A stretch of DNA of 64,000 nt, taken from NCBI RefSeq assembly GCF_002028455.1, contig NZ_MWUM01000005.1, positions 186,001 to 250,000 of the forward strand, read 5' to 3'. Position numbers and translations under genes: made by a program. This document shows positions 1-8,162 of the stretch, one piece after another. The stretch comes from Zoogloea sp. LCSB751. Lineage in GTDB: Bacteria > Pseudomonadota > Gammaproteobacteria > Burkholderiales > Rhodocyclaceae. How positions within the stretch are numbered: position 1 is the first letter of the stretch; every line of letters starts with the position of its first letter. The notes beneath the pieces are model-generated. The model had not been told where the DNA came from, did not search any database, and saw only the letters and a list, made by a program, of their open reading frames with translations.

Positions 1-467
1 CCGAGAACGTGTCCCTGAAGGACATCGTGCCGATCGCCACCACCCTGCTCGAAAACGCCGAAGCCACCCGCGACCCGATCCTCCTCGCTGCCGAAGTGCG
101 CTGCACGCTGCGCCGCCAGCTCGTCGCCACGCTGGCCGGCCCGAGCGGCGAGATGCGGGTCTTCAACCTGGGCGGCGAGCTGGAAAACATGCTGCTCGGC
201 TCCCTGAACCAGGCCCGCCAGGGCGGCAAGGCGGCCCTCGACAACTACCCGATCGACCCCAACCTGCTGGCCCAGCTGCAGACCAACATGCCCCAGGTGC
301 GCGAGCAGATGAAGCAGCAGAACGTAGCGCCGATCCTGCTGGTGATGCCGCAGATCCGCCCGCTGCTGGCCCGCTACGCGCGCCTGTTCGCGCCCGGCCT
401 GGCCGTGCTGTCCTATAACGAGATCCCCGAGCAGAGGGAGGTCAGCATCGTCGGCTCGCTGGGCTGA
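1..467 (+). CDS. flhA: FlhA/FHIPEP-family export gate protein, C-terminal fragment (5' end outside window)
   Basis: The reading frame is already open at base 3, so this is the 3' part of a longer gene; about 154 residues are visible. The segment matches the cytoplasmic C-terminal domain of FHIPEP proteins (FlhA of the flagellar export apparatus, SctV of type III secretion): a region of the form TRDPILLAAEVRCTLRRQLV, then ILLVMPQIRPLLARYARLF, and the conserved VLSYNEIP near the end. This domain forms the nonameric cytosolic ring that receives export substrates and chaperones. The ending (EVSIVGSLG) is closer to FlhA than to SctV, whose ends usually carry a QPLxRx motif. FlhA is therefore preferred, but SctV is not excluded without the upstream part. 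Confidence 0.7.
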   Translation, partial: ENVSLKDIVPIATTLLENAEATRDPILLAAEVRCTLRRQLVATLAGPSGEMRVFNLGGELENMLLGSLNQARQGGKAALDNYPIDPNLLAQLQTNMPQVREQMKQQNVAPILLVMPQIRPLLARYARLFAPGLAVLSYNEIPEQREVSIVGSLG

Positions 468-616
468 TCCGCGCCCGGCCCCGCGGTGGGCCGCCGGATC
501 GGACGCCCGCATATGTTTTGCAGAATTTATTGGTTCCGCCGCCGGCCCGGCGGAAATAGATTTGGCAGCCGGACCGCCGCCGCGCGTCCGCACCCGATCC
601 ACCAAGGAGTCTCCCC

Positions 617-1441
617 ATGGCCGAAGCCGCCGCCTCCCACCTCAACCCGCTGGCCCGGGATTTCCTCACCCGCCTGCCCCAGGCCCCCGTCCCCGGCAAG
701 CAGCTGCACCGCACGGAGAGCGGCGCGGTGGTGGGCGACTGGTTCGGCTTCGAGCTGTCGAGCGCCTTCCAGCCCATCGTCGATGCAGCGAACGGCGCCG
801 TCGTCGGCCGCGAAGCCTTCCTGCGCAGCCACGATCCGGACGAGCACGGGCTGTCGCCATGGACCCTGTTCTCCGCCGCCGCCGAGGATGCCCGGCTGAT
901 CGCCCTCGACCGCCTGGCGCGCACCGTGCACCTGCTCAACGCGCTGGCCGCCGGCAACGATGTGCCCCTCTTCCTCAATGTACACGGCCGCCTGCTGGCC
1001 GCCGTCGGCGACGACCATGGCCGCGCCTTCCGCCGCGTGGTGGATGCCCTCGGCGTGCAGCCGGACAGCATCGTCATCGAGACGCCGCCGGAGGCCAGCG
1101 CCCAGCCCGACCTGCTGGCCTTCGTGCTGCGCAACTACCGCGCCAACGGCTTCCGGGTGGCCGTCAACGTGGAGTCCGCCGCCCAGTGGCAGACCATCGC
1201 CAACACCGTGTGGCCGCAGTTCGTGAAGGTAGACCGGCGCAAGCTCGGCAGTGGCGTGGAGGCCCACGAGCGCCTGAAGTGGCTGGCCGCCCTGCGCGAG
1301 GACGCCCGCATCATCGTCACTCACGTGGAAGAGCCCGCGCCGGAGCTGGCCGCCGACCACGTGCTGCTGCAGGGCTACGCCTACGGCCACCCGGTGGGGG
1401 CGACGGCATTCGCACAGGAACAGCAGACGGGCAACGGCTGA
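617..1441 (+). CDS. Degenerate EAL-domain protein, probably not an active phosphodiesterase
   Basis: A 274-residue protein that is essentially one EAL domain. An AGGAG ribosome site lies at 605-609, eight bases before the ATG. Hallmarks of the c-di-GMP phosphodiesterase fold are recognisable: FQPIVDA near residue 52, VVGREAF where EAL is expected (EAF here), IETPPE for the catalytic-Glu strand, VKVDRRKL in place of the KIDxxF strand, and QGYAYG at the end. The metal-binding DDFGTG motif is absent (AVNVES occupies that position). The protein may bind c-di-GMP or act as a protein-interaction module, but hydrolysis is unlikely. It follows the FlhA fragment by 149 bases on the same strand, so a motility-linked role is possible. 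Confidence 0.8.
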   Translation: MAEAAASHLNPLARDFLTRLPQAPVPGKQLHRTESGAVVGDWFGFELSSAFQPIVDAANGAVVGREAFLRSHDPDEHGLSPWTLFSAAAEDARLIALDRLARTVHLLNALAAGNDVPLFLNVHGRLLAAVGDDHGRAFRRVVDALGVQPDSIVIETPPEASAQPDLLAFVLRNYRANGFRVAVNVESAAQWQTIANTVWPQFVKVDRRKLGSGVEAHERLKWLAALREDARIIVTHVEEPAPELAADHVLLQGYAYGHPVGATAFAQEQQTGNG

Positions 1442-1485
1442 TCCGGCCGGCGAAGCGCCAGCACCGCCCCGAGGCTGGCTCCTCC

Positions 1486-2235
1486 TCAGGCGTGCAGCCA
1501 GCGCCGGTGCAGGCTGCGGGCGGCGTGGTCGAGCAGGTAGCCGAGGAAACCGATCACCAGGATCGCCGCCATCAGGTCCGAGTAGGCCAGGCGGTCGCGG
1601 GAATCGAGAATGAAATAGCCCAGCCCGGCCGACACGCCGAGCATTTCCGCCGGCACCAGCACGATCCAGATGATGCCGATGGCCAGCCGCACGCCGGTCA
1701 GGATGTGGGCGGTGATGCCCGGCAGGATCACCCGCAGGATGGTCTCGCGACGGGTCGCCGACAGGCTGCGCGCCAGCAGCAGCCAGTTGGGGTCGAGCTG
1801 AGCCACGCCGGACGCGGTGTTAAGCAGGATCGGCCACACCGCCGCGAAGGCCAGCAGGAAGTACACCGGCGCATCGCCGACGCCCAGCACCATCACCGCC
1901 AGCGGCATCCACGACAGCGGCGAGATCATCCGCGCGAACTGGAACAGCGGCGTGGTACTGCGGGAGAACCACTTCGACAGCCCTGTGAGCACACCAAGGG
2001 GAATGCCCAGCACCAGCGCGATGACGAGGCCGATACCGACCCGCTGCAGGCTGATCCCCACGTGAATCCACAGGTCACGTCCCTGCAGCAGTTGCGACAG
2101 CGCCTCGAAAGCCGGCAGCGGCGCGAAGCTGGCCGCCACCGGCGTGTGGGACGCCAGCCAGCCGGCGCCGACGGCCCACAGCAGGGCTGCGGCCAGCAGG
2201 CCAGTGAGCGGGAGCAGAAGATTCACCACCCTCAC
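1486..2235 (-). CDS. ABC transporter permease, sulfonate/taurine/nitrate type (SsuC-like)
   Basis: A 249-residue inner-membrane permease of the BPD_transp_1 family. It has about six hydrophobic segments and the EAA-type cytoplasmic loop (LARSLSATRRETILRVILPG) that contacts the ATPase. The GTG start at 2235 overlaps the stop of the upstream binding-protein gene (GTGA), the usual sign of translational coupling. An open frame continues upstream in another phase but is a shadow of the binding protein. It forms one importer with the genes at 2232-3470 and 3522-4322. The neighbouring SfnB-like oxidoreductase points to an organosulfur substrate, but the substrate cannot be read from the permease itself. 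Confidence 0.85.
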   Translation of the reverse strand: MRVVNLLLPLTGLLAAALLWAVGAGWLASHTPVAASFAPLPAFEALSQLLQGRDLWIHVGISLQRVGIGLVIALVLGIPLGVLTGLSKWFSRSTTPLFQFARMISPLSWMPLAVMVLGVGDAPVYFLLAFAAVWPILLNTASGVAQLDPNWLLLARSLSATRRETILRVILPGITAHILTGVRLAIGIIWIVLVPAEMLGVSAGLGYFILDSRDRLAYSDLMAAILVIGFLGYLLDHAARSLHRRWLHA

Positions 2236-3470
2236 ACCGCCAGCACTTCCTTGCGCAGCAGATCGGCCGGCAACCCGAAGGCCGACGGCCCGCCGACGGC
2301 GGCGATGGCCTTGCGCACGAAGCGGTCGTCCACCAGGTCGCGGGCGGCGAAGCGCGGGTCGAGCTTGGCCAGGAAGGCGTTGTCGCCCTCCACCTTGGTC
2401 TTCTGCAGCACGCGCACCAGCTCTTCGGTGTAGGACGGGAAGGGATAAGGCTGGAAGTCGATGCGCCGCTGGTACCAGCCCTTGTTGCGCGCCGCGCCGC
2501 TGGCCTCGTAGCTGGCGTAATCGGTGGTCGCCAGCACCTTGGCGAGCACCTGCGGGCTGTGCGGGGTGTAGCGGTTGTCGTCGGCGCTGGACAACAGCTT
2601 GGCGGCCTCCAGCTGGTTGCTGCGGGTCCACAGCTGGGCCCGCACGATGGCGTTGGTGACGCGCTGGGCCCACTCGGGGCGCTCGGCGATATCGCGTTCG
2701 GCAAGGAAGGTCACGCAGCAAGCGTGGTTCTTCCACACGTCGCCGGACAGGCGCAGCACCTTGCCGACGCCGGCCGTCTCGGCCAGTGCATTGAAGGGAT
2801 CGGCGACGATGAAGCCGGCGATGGACTTGCCGGCCAGCGCCGACACCATCTCGGCCGGCGGCAGCACGATCAGGTTCACCTCGTTGCGGGCCAGGCCGGA
2901 GTCCCGCGCCTTGGTCACCGGCACCAGGCCGTTGGCCTGCAGGATCTGCTGCAGCAGCACGTTGTGGATCGAGTACCAGAACGGGATCGCCACCGTCTTG
3001 CCGCCCAGTTCGGCCACGCTGTTGATGCCCGGCGCCACCGTCAGCGCCGAACCGTTCACGTGGTTCCAGGCCACCACCTTGGCCGGGAAGCGGGTGCCGT
3101 AACGCACCCACAGGGTGGCCGGCGACAGCAGGTGGATGACGTTCACCTGGCCGGCGACGAAGGCCTCGACGATCTGCGCCCAGCTACGGAACAGGCGCGG
3201 CTTTTCGACGCGCAGGCCTTCCGCCTCGAACAGCTTGCGGCCGTGGGCCACCAGCAGCGGCGTGGCGTCGGTGATCGGCAGGTAGCCGATCTTCACCGGC
3301 TGGTCGCTGCCGGCGCCCTGGGCCAGCGCATCGCCGGCGGACAGCAGCGGCGCCGCCACGCTGGCGGCGGTGAGCGCCGACAGGCGCAGGAAGTCGCGGC
3401 GGCTCAGGCCGCAGCCGCAGTCCGGCGACTGGCAGATATGGATGGAGCGGGAATCGGGTCGGTAATCCAT
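2232..3470 (-). CDS. ABC transporter substrate-binding protein with Tat signal (SsuA/NMT1-like)
   Basis: A 412-residue periplasmic binding protein. The N-terminus has a twin-arginine motif (SRRDFLRLS, residues 23-31) followed by a hydrophobic stretch and an Ala-x-Ala cleavage region, so export through Tat is predicted. The mature part begins QPVKIGYLPITDATPLLVAHG, typical of the NMT1/SsuA/NrtA group that binds sulfonates, taurine, nitrate or thiamine precursors. It is longer than most SsuA proteins (about 320), with a C-terminal extension like that of NrtA/CmpA relatives. A Cys cluster (CQSPDCGCG, 13-21) precedes the twin arginines and is odd. The order ATPase, binding protein, permease and the 4-base overlap indicate one operon. 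Confidence 0.85.
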   Translation of the reverse strand: MDYRPDSRSIHICQSPDCGCGLSRRDFLRLSALTAASVAAPLLSAGDALAQGAGSDQPVKIGYLPITDATPLLVAHGRKLFEAEGLRVEKPRLFRSWAQIVEAFVAGQVNVIHLLSPATLWVRYGTRFPAKVVAWNHVNGSALTVAPGINSVAELGGKTVAIPFWYSIHNVLLQQILQANGLVPVTKARDSGLARNEVNLIVLPPAEMVSALAGKSIAGFIVADPFNALAETAGVGKVLRLSGDVWKNHACCVTFLAERDIAERPEWAQRVTNAIVRAQLWTRSNQLEAAKLLSSADDNRYTPHSPQVLAKVLATTDYASYEASGAARNKGWYQRRIDFQPYPFPSYTEELVRVLQKTKVEGDNAFLAKLDPRFAARDLVDDRFVRKAIAAVGGPSAFGLPADLLRKEVLAV

Positions 3471-3521
3471 GAAGTCGGTCTCCGGTGGGAGTTTCAGATC
3501 AATGCGCGGTCGAGTGCAGTT

Positions 3522-4322
3522 TTATTGGCAGCTGTGGCGCAACGCGGCGAGGATGGCCAGGCGCAGGGCGGAGACGGCCTCGGGGAAATCCTCCCGCGGG
3601 TGCGGGATGTCCACCGTCCATTCCTGCACAAGCCGGCCCGGCCGGCCGCCCATCAGCACGATGCGGTCGGCCACCAGGATGGCTTCGTCGATGTCGTGGG
3701 TGACCAGCAGCACCGCCGAATGCCAGCGGTGCACCACGTCCACCAGCAGCGCCTGCATCTCGGCGCGGGTGATCGCATCCAGCGCCGAGAACGGTTCGTC
3801 GGCGAACAGCAATTCCGGCTGGCGCGCCAGCGCACGGGCGAGCGCCGCGCGCTGGGCCATGCCGCCGGACAGCTGGGACGGATAGGCCGCCTCGCGGCCG
3901 GCCAAGCCCACCGCCTCGATGGCGGCGGACACGCGCTCGGCCAACTCGGCCTTGGCGGCCTTCGGCTGGTGGACAAAGTCGAGGCCGAAGCCGACGTTGC
4001 CGGCCAGATTCAGCCATGGCAACAGGCTCGGCTGCTGGAACACCAGGGCGCTGCGCGGATGGGGTTCGGCCAGCGCGTCGCCGAGGAAGCACACCTCCCC
4101 CGCCACGGGCTTTTCGAGGCCGGCCAGCACGCGCAGCAGCGTGGACTTGCCGCAGCCACTGCTGCCCAAGAGCGCGACGATCTCGCGTCGCCGCACCGTC
4201 AGCGATACGCCGTCGAAGATGGTGCCGACGCCGGCGTGGGCATAGGACAGGCCACGGCCTTCCAGCACCGCCGGCGCGAGGCCGGCTTCGGCGATTGCCG
4301 GTTCCGCCAGCGGGCTGTTCAT
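3522..4322 (-). CDS. ABC transporter ATP-binding protein (SsuB/TauB-like)
   Basis: A 266-residue ABC ATPase of the nitrate/sulfonate/taurine family. Walker A is GSSGCGKST, the Q-loop FQQPSLLPW, the signature LSGGMAQRAALARAL, Walker B LLFADEPFSALD, and the switch histidine sits in LLVTHD. The ATG at 4322 overlaps the stop of the acyl-CoA dehydrogenase-like gene (ATGA) and is the only sensible start; the longer open frame to 4706 lies antisense-style inside that neighbour's sequence in another phase. It energises import with the binding protein and permease downstream. Confidence 0.88.
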   Translation of the reverse strand: MNSPLAEPAIAEAGLAPAVLEGRGLSYAHAGVGTIFDGVSLTVRRREIVALLGSSGCGKSTLLRVLAGLEKPVAGEVCFLGDALAEPHPRSALVFQQPSLLPWLNLAGNVGFGLDFVHQPKAAKAELAERVSAAIEAVGLAGREAAYPSQLSGGMAQRAALARALARQPELLFADEPFSALDAITRAEMQALLVDVVHRWHSAVLLVTHDIDEAILVADRIVLMGGRPGRLVQEWTVDIPHPREDFPEAVSALRLAILAALRHSCQ

Positions 4323-5404
4323 GCGGCCCTCAAGGCGGCCTGGCGTTCCAGTTCGCCGTGCAGCTGGGTCAGGCTCGGCGTGACGACCGGCACAAAGGCG
4401 GCCTCCAGCCAACGCCGCGCGAAAGCGCCGGTGGTCGCCAGCAGGTAGGCGCGGCCGCCGGTGGCGTCCAGCTCCAGGTCGGCCGCCTCGCGGACGATGC
4501 CGGCCAGGCGGATGCGGATGTGGAATAGCGGTGCCGCCTGGGTGGCAAAGCGGCCGTCGGCGAGGCCGCTGCGCAGCGCGGCGATGGCGTCTACCAGATC
4601 GGTCTCGATGCGGTCGATGCGCGCCTGCAGGCCGGCCCGGGCGGCACTGCCGCTGGCCTTCGACGCCGCCAGGCTGGCCCGCGCCAGACCGATCGACATG
4701 CCGCACTGCAGGCTCAGGAAGGCCGGCCGCACCCGCGGCAGAAAAGCGCGCGCGTCAGCGGCGATCAGTTCGCCCGCCCCGGATGCCACGCCACGGATGT
4801 CGATGGCCGCGGTGTTGCTGCCGCGCAGGGCCAGCAGTTCGAGATCGTCACTGCGCACCGCGCCGGGCGTGTCGTGGAACAAGGCCACCACCGCCGGCGG
4901 CTGGCCGTCGGTCGGCTCCACCGCCGCTGCCACCACGTAGCCGCTGCGGCGCAGGTTGGTGACCCACGGCAGGCGGCCGTCGAGCGTCCAGCCATCGGCA
5001 GTCGGCGTGGCGGCGACGGACAGGCTTTCGATGCCGGACAGGTACTTCATGGCATTGGACAGGCCGGTCGCGCCGGCCAGCTCGCCGCTCAGCAAGACCG
5101 GCAGAACGCGTTCGCGCAGCACCGTGTTGTCGCTGTCGAGCAGGTAGCCGATGAAGCAGCGCTGGCCCCAGAAGACGAAGGCTGCGGTCAGCGAATGTTC
5201 GGCGACGCGGGCGATGGCCTCGACAGCGTCCCAGGTCGTGCCACCGCTGCCACCCAGTTCCACCGGCACACCGATGCGGAAGAAACCGGCGGCACCGAGC
5301 ACTGGCACCACTTGGTCGGCGTGGCTCGCTTCCCGGTCGAGGGACGCCGCGTGGGCGGCCACCCAGGCCAGCGCGTCGTCCTGGTTGCGGATCGCCTGGG
5401 TCAT
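4319..5404 (-). CDS. Acyl-CoA dehydrogenase-like flavoprotein, SfnB/DszC-like sulfur-acquisition type
   Basis: A 361-residue protein with the acyl-CoA dehydrogenase fold: a helical N-terminal domain (GVPVELGGSGGTTWDAVEAIARVAEHSLTAA is split over residues 45-75), a middle beta domain with WTLDGRLPWVTN, and a helical C-terminal domain. It lacks an obvious catalytic glutamate for CoA substrates. Together with its place in a sulfonate-transporter operon this matches SfnB/DszC-type FMN-dependent enzymes, which work with reduced flavin in desulfurisation of organosulfur compounds. It overlaps the AhpD-like gene upstream and the ATPase downstream by four bases each. The substrate is unknown and the assignment rests on fold and context. 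Confidence 0.75.
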   Translation of the reverse strand: MTQAIRNQDDALAWVAAHAASLDREASHADQVVPVLGAAGFFRIGVPVELGGSGGTTWDAVEAIARVAEHSLTAAFVFWGQRCFIGYLLDSDNTVLRERVLPVLLSGELAGATGLSNAMKYLSGIESLSVAATPTADGWTLDGRLPWVTNLRRSGYVVAAAVEPTDGQPPAVVALFHDTPGAVRSDDLELLALRGSNTAAIDIRGVASGAGELIAADARAFLPRVRPAFLSLQCGMSIGLARASLAASKASGSAARAGLQARIDRIETDLVDAIAALRSGLADGRFATQAAPLFHIRIRLAGIVREAADLELDATGGRAYLLATTGAFARRWLEAAFVPVVTPSLTQLHGELERQAALRAA

Positions 5405-5961
5405 GATTCCAGCGCTCCCGGGCGGTAGGCCTGCAGTTCAGGGTTGATGCCGGTGCCGGCCAGGTTGTTGGCGAAGTTGCACAAGGTCGCCAGGCTGACG
5501 CCGAGGATCACCTCGAGCACCTGCTGCTCGCCGAAGCCGGCGGCCAGGAAGTCGGCCAGTTCGCCCTTGCCCACGTTGCCGCGGGTCAGGATTACCGCGC
5601 GGGTGAAGGCCACCAACGCATCGAAACGGGCGTTGCCGGTGCTCGCCCGTTCCTGCAGCGCACGCACCAGGTCCCGTTCGAGGCCGGCCTTCTTGAGGGC
5701 GATGGCGGTGTGCCCTGCGACGCAGAAGTCGCAGCCATGCACGCTGGCGGCGGTGATCTGCACCACTTCGCGCTCGGCCAGGCTGAGGCTGCTACGGGCA
5801 TTGATACCGGACACCGTGAGATAGGTTTCGAGGGCCGCCGGCGCGTTGGCCAGCACGCCGATCAGGTTGGGCAGGAAACCGTTGTTGGTGATCACCGTAT
5901 CGATGAAGGCGCGGCTGCCCTCCGGTGCGGTAGCAGGGGTATGGACGGTCAGGCGGGTCAT
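5401..5961 (-). CDS. Carboxymuconolactone decarboxylase/AhpD-family protein
   Basis: A 186-residue all-helical protein with the AhpD redox motif: HGCDFCVAGHTAI supplies the two cysteines (CxxC) and the following histidine used in AhpD-like peroxidases. The ATG at 5961 is chosen because GGAG lies six bases upstream; a GTG twelve bases earlier would destroy that site. It is the first gene of the operon AhpD-like, SfnB-like, ATPase, binding protein, permease, with four-base overlaps. Such proteins often accompany sulfur-starvation flavoenzymes, possibly removing peroxide or acting on a desulfurised product; this is inference. Confidence 0.82.
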   Translation of the reverse strand: MTRLTVHTPATAPEGSRAFIDTVITNNGFLPNLIGVLANAPAALETYLTVSGINARSSLSLAEREVVQITAASVHGCDFCVAGHTAIALKKAGLERDLVRALQERASTGNARFDALVAFTRAVILTRGNVGKGELADFLAAGFGEQQVLEVILGVSLATLCNFANNLAGTGINPELQAYRPGALES

Positions 5962-6055
5962 GGAAATCTCCACAGCATTGTTCGTGATGGACGCATTCTC
6001 CCCATTGGGCGGTCCGCCTTCTATGCACGAACGTCGCGGCTTTTTGCTCTTTCGT

Positions 6056-6979
6056 CTAACGGTGGGTGTGCGGCAGCGGATTGCGGCGGGCGCGCTGGAA
6101 GGCGCCGGGCTGCTCGCCGATCACTTTCTTGAAGGCCCGCGTGAAGGCAGCCTGAGAGTAGTAGCCGACGTGCTCGGCGGCACGCAGTACGCTGTCGCCG
6201 CTCTGCAGGCGGCGCGCGGCGATCTTCATGCGCACCTGAAGCAGGAACTGGGCTGGCGGTTGGCCGCTGGCCTCGACGAAGTGGCGGCAGAAGCTGGCCC
6301 GCGACATGCGCGCCACGCGGGCCATGTCCTCGATGGACCAGGGCTTGCCGGGCTCGCGCAGCAGGTCGTCGAGCAGCGGCGCGAACTCCGGCCGCCGCGC
6401 CACCGCCAGCAGGCCGGCGGCCACGTCGTCGCGGCGCGCCACCTCGCGGATCACGTAGAAGAACAGCAGCTCGGTGAGGCGTTCGATCAAGGGAGACGGC
6501 GCACCGTCGCACCGCTCCGCCTCGGCCAGGATCAGGTCGAACAGCGGCGCCACCGCCTTCAAGGCGGCGGAATCGGCGCGGATCAGCACATAGTCGGGAA
6601 AGGCGCTGCGGAACAGCTCGCCGAGCAGGCCGCGAAACTGGAAAAAGCCGCAGGCCAGCCCACAGGCACCGTCAAGAACCGGCGCCATCGGCTGCATGTC
6701 GCAGGGCTGGAAGGCCGGCCCCGCATCGGGTTCAGGCGTCAGGCAATGGGGAATGTCGCGCAGCAGGAAGACCCCTTCCCGCTCGCCGAGGGCGATCGGT
6801 GCCTGGCCTTCGAGGTGCAGGTAGGACTGGCCGCGCAGCACCAGGTGAAAGCTGGCCTGCTCCCGGCCGGCGGTGGACGCCCGCCACGGCCCGCAGTACT
6901 GGCCCACGTGGAAGACCGTGGCGTCCAGTTCGAGCCCGCTCACCAGCCAGTGGGCAAGACGATCGGTTTCGGTGCTCAT
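6056..6979 (-). CDS. AraC-family transcriptional regulator (cupin_6 N-terminus)
   Basis: A 307-residue regulator. The N-terminal two thirds resemble the cupin-type sensing domain of AraC proteins (FHLVLRGQSYLHLEGQ, then a PHC motif in IPHCLTPEP). The C-terminal AraC domain has two helix-turn-helix units, the first IEDMARVARMSRASFCRHF and the second with AAEHVGYYSQAAFTRAFKK. It lies 94 bases upstream of, and on the same strand as, the AhpD/SfnB/ABC operon, so it is a candidate regulator of that operon. Its own start is preceded by the AT-rich element at 7035-7064 shared with sbp, suggesting it belongs to the sulfur-starvation response. Confidence 0.85.
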   Translation of the reverse strand: MSTETDRLAHWLVSGLELDATVFHVGQYCGPWRASTAGREQASFHLVLRGQSYLHLEGQAPIALGEREGVFLLRDIPHCLTPEPDAGPAFQPCDMQPMAPVLDGACGLACGFFQFRGLLGELFRSAFPDYVLIRADSAALKAVAPLFDLILAEAERCDGAPSPLIERLTELLFFYVIREVARRDDVAAGLLAVARRPEFAPLLDDLLREPGKPWSIEDMARVARMSRASFCRHFVEASGQPPAQFLLQVRMKIAARRLQSGDSVLRAAEHVGYYSQAAFTRAFKKVIGEQPGAFQRARRNPLPHTHR

Positions 6980-7034
6980 GGGTGCGTTGTCCGGCGTGTA
7001 GTGGCCTCAAGTGTTGCGAAGCCCCGGCGGAAAA

Positions 7035-7064
7035 CGAACCAATAAAAAGTGCTTTGCTTATTGC
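7035..7064 (-). promoter_or_regulatory. Candidate sulfur-regulon element upstream of araC gene
   Basis: Read on the minus strand, this 30-base AT-rich stretch has AATAAGCAAA, then a T-run, then TTGGTTCGT. It matches the element upstream of sbp (13673-13702) at 25 of 30 positions by hand alignment. It ends 56 bases before the araC start codon, almost the same distance as in sbp (60). It overlaps the stop codon of the YeeE-like gene. Best guess is a LysR-type (CysB/Cbl) activator site; which protein binds is not known from sequence. Confidence 0.55.
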
Positions 7065-7540
7065 CGTGGGCGGGAATGCGGCACGCTCCACAAGCCCAGC
7101 AGCATCCCGCTCACCAGCGCTGCCGCCGACCAGGAGCCGAAGCCCAGCGACACCACCGCCGGGCCCGGGCAGTAGCCGGCCAGCCCCCAGCCCGCGCCGA
7201 ACAACGCACTGCCGACGATCAGACGGGCATCGATGGCGCGCTTCGGCGGCAGGCACACCGGCAAGCCGGAAAACGTCGCGCCACGACGGCCAACGATCGC
7301 CACGCCGACGCGCGCCGCGGCGATGCCACCGACCATCACGAAGGCCAGCGACGGATCCCAGGCCCCGGAGATATCCAGAAAGCCCAGTACCTTGGCCGGA
7401 TCGGTCATGCCCGACAGCAGCAGACCGACGCCGAACAGCAGGCCCGACAGCAGCGCACCGAGCCAGCCAACCACCCGGGCGCCGCTGGCCGGCACCGCAG
7501 TTGTAATGGTCGGCCCCTGCTTCAGTTGGGAAGTACTCAT
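7058..7540 (-). CDS. YeeE/YedE-family (DUF6691) membrane protein, second half of a split thiosulfate-type channel
   Basis: A 160-residue membrane protein with about four hydrophobic segments and the conserved GAGWGLAGYCPGPAVVSLG motif, whose Cys is one of the thiosulfate-relay cysteines in TsuA/YeeE. The first half of the family is encoded by the overlapping gene just upstream (ATGA at 7537-7540). The pair thus corresponds to a single TsuA split into two polypeptides, a common arrangement in proteobacteria. Substrates in the family are thiosulfate or related sulfur species; the surrounding sulfur genes agree with this. Confidence 0.82.
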   Translation of the reverse strand: MSTSQLKQGPTITTAVPASGARVVGWLGALLSGLLFGVGLLLSGMTDPAKVLGFLDISGAWDPSLAFVMVGGIAAARVGVAIVGRRGATFSGLPVCLPPKRAIDARLIVGSALFGAGWGLAGYCPGPAVVSLGFGSWSAAALVSGMLLGLWSVPHSRPRQ

Positions 7541-7986
7541 GCCGCCGCTCCGGCCAGCCCGTGACGAACGAGGAACACCACACCAATCGCGGTCCCCATG
7601 AACACCGCCACTGCAGCCAGTGAGCGTAGCGACAGGCGGGCCAGCCCGCACACCCCATGGCCACTGGTGCAGCCGTTGGCGAGGCGGGTACCGACCCCGA
7701 CCAGCAAGCCGGCCAGCAGCAGGAGACGTGCATCCGGCGCGTCCGCCGGGGCGGGAACGCCCAGCCCTGGCGCGAAGAGATGCAGCACCAGCGGCGCCAG
7801 CAACAAGCCGGCCACAAAGACGAAACGCCAGGCCCGATCGCCCGGTGCCCGCAGCAAGCCGGCCAGGATGCCGCTGATCCCGGCAACGCGGCCATTTACC
7901 AATAACAGCGCTGTGGCGGCCAGCCCGATCAGGGCTCCGCCAGCCAGCGCAGACCAGGGCGTGAAGGCCTGCCAGGCGATACTCAT
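7537..7986 (-). CDS. YeeE/YedE-family membrane protein, first half of a split thiosulfate-type channel
   Basis: A 149-residue membrane protein carrying the family signature LANGCTSGHGVCGLARLS, whose cysteines line the substrate path in the thiosulfate transporter TsuA. The ATG at 7986 is preferred over one 27 bases upstream because an AAAGG sequence lies just in front. It forms a two-gene unit with the downstream half. The REP-like hairpin at 8049-8074 separates it from the FadL-like gene, so it likely has its own promoter in the 176-base gap; no clear promoter is seen there. Confidence 0.82.
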   Translation of the reverse strand: MSIAWQAFTPWSALAGGALIGLAATALLLVNGRVAGISGILAGLLRAPGDRAWRFVFVAGLLLAPLVLHLFAPGLGVPAPADAPDARLLLLAGLLVGVGTRLANGCTSGHGVCGLARLSLRSLAAVAVFMGTAIGVVFLVRHGLAGAAA

Positions 7987-8048
7987 CGGATACCTTTCGT
8001 TTGGTGAAGCCATCGGACCGGCTCACTCACCGTAGGGACACATTTACA

Positions 8049-8074
8049 GTGGGGGCGAATGAATTCGCCCCCAC
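8049..8074. repeat. REP-like perfect palindrome between fadL-like and yeeE-like genes
   Basis: Two perfect 12-base inverted arms (GTGGGGGCGAAT and ATTCGCCCCCAC) are separated by two bases. The arms resemble the extragenic palindromes of pseudomonads and relatives. No T-run follows on either strand, so it is not a classical intrinsic terminator, though it could still stop or stabilise the fadL transcript. No second copy was noticed in this window. Confidence 0.6.
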
Positions 8075-8162
8075 AGGATCGACCGCCGCAGGATCAATCC
8101 GCCCACAGGACAAGCCCCTTTCCAGGGCCAGTCCCGCACGGGATCAATCTCTGCCCCGCGCA

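Noticed and set aside
562..2433. 623-residue open frame on the plus strand
   Set aside because: Overlaps the EAL-like gene in another phase and then runs antisense to the permease and binding-protein genes; Arg/Pro/Gln-rich with no recognisable domain.
2559..4448. 629-residue plus-strand frame across the ABC genes
   Set aside because: Antisense to three well-supported ABC and dehydrogenase genes; composition typical of shadows.
6027..6050. Copy of the sulfur element upstream of the AhpD/SfnB/ABC operon
   Set aside because: AGCAAA and GTTCGT are present, but the spacing differs and the middle is GC-rich; too weak to call.
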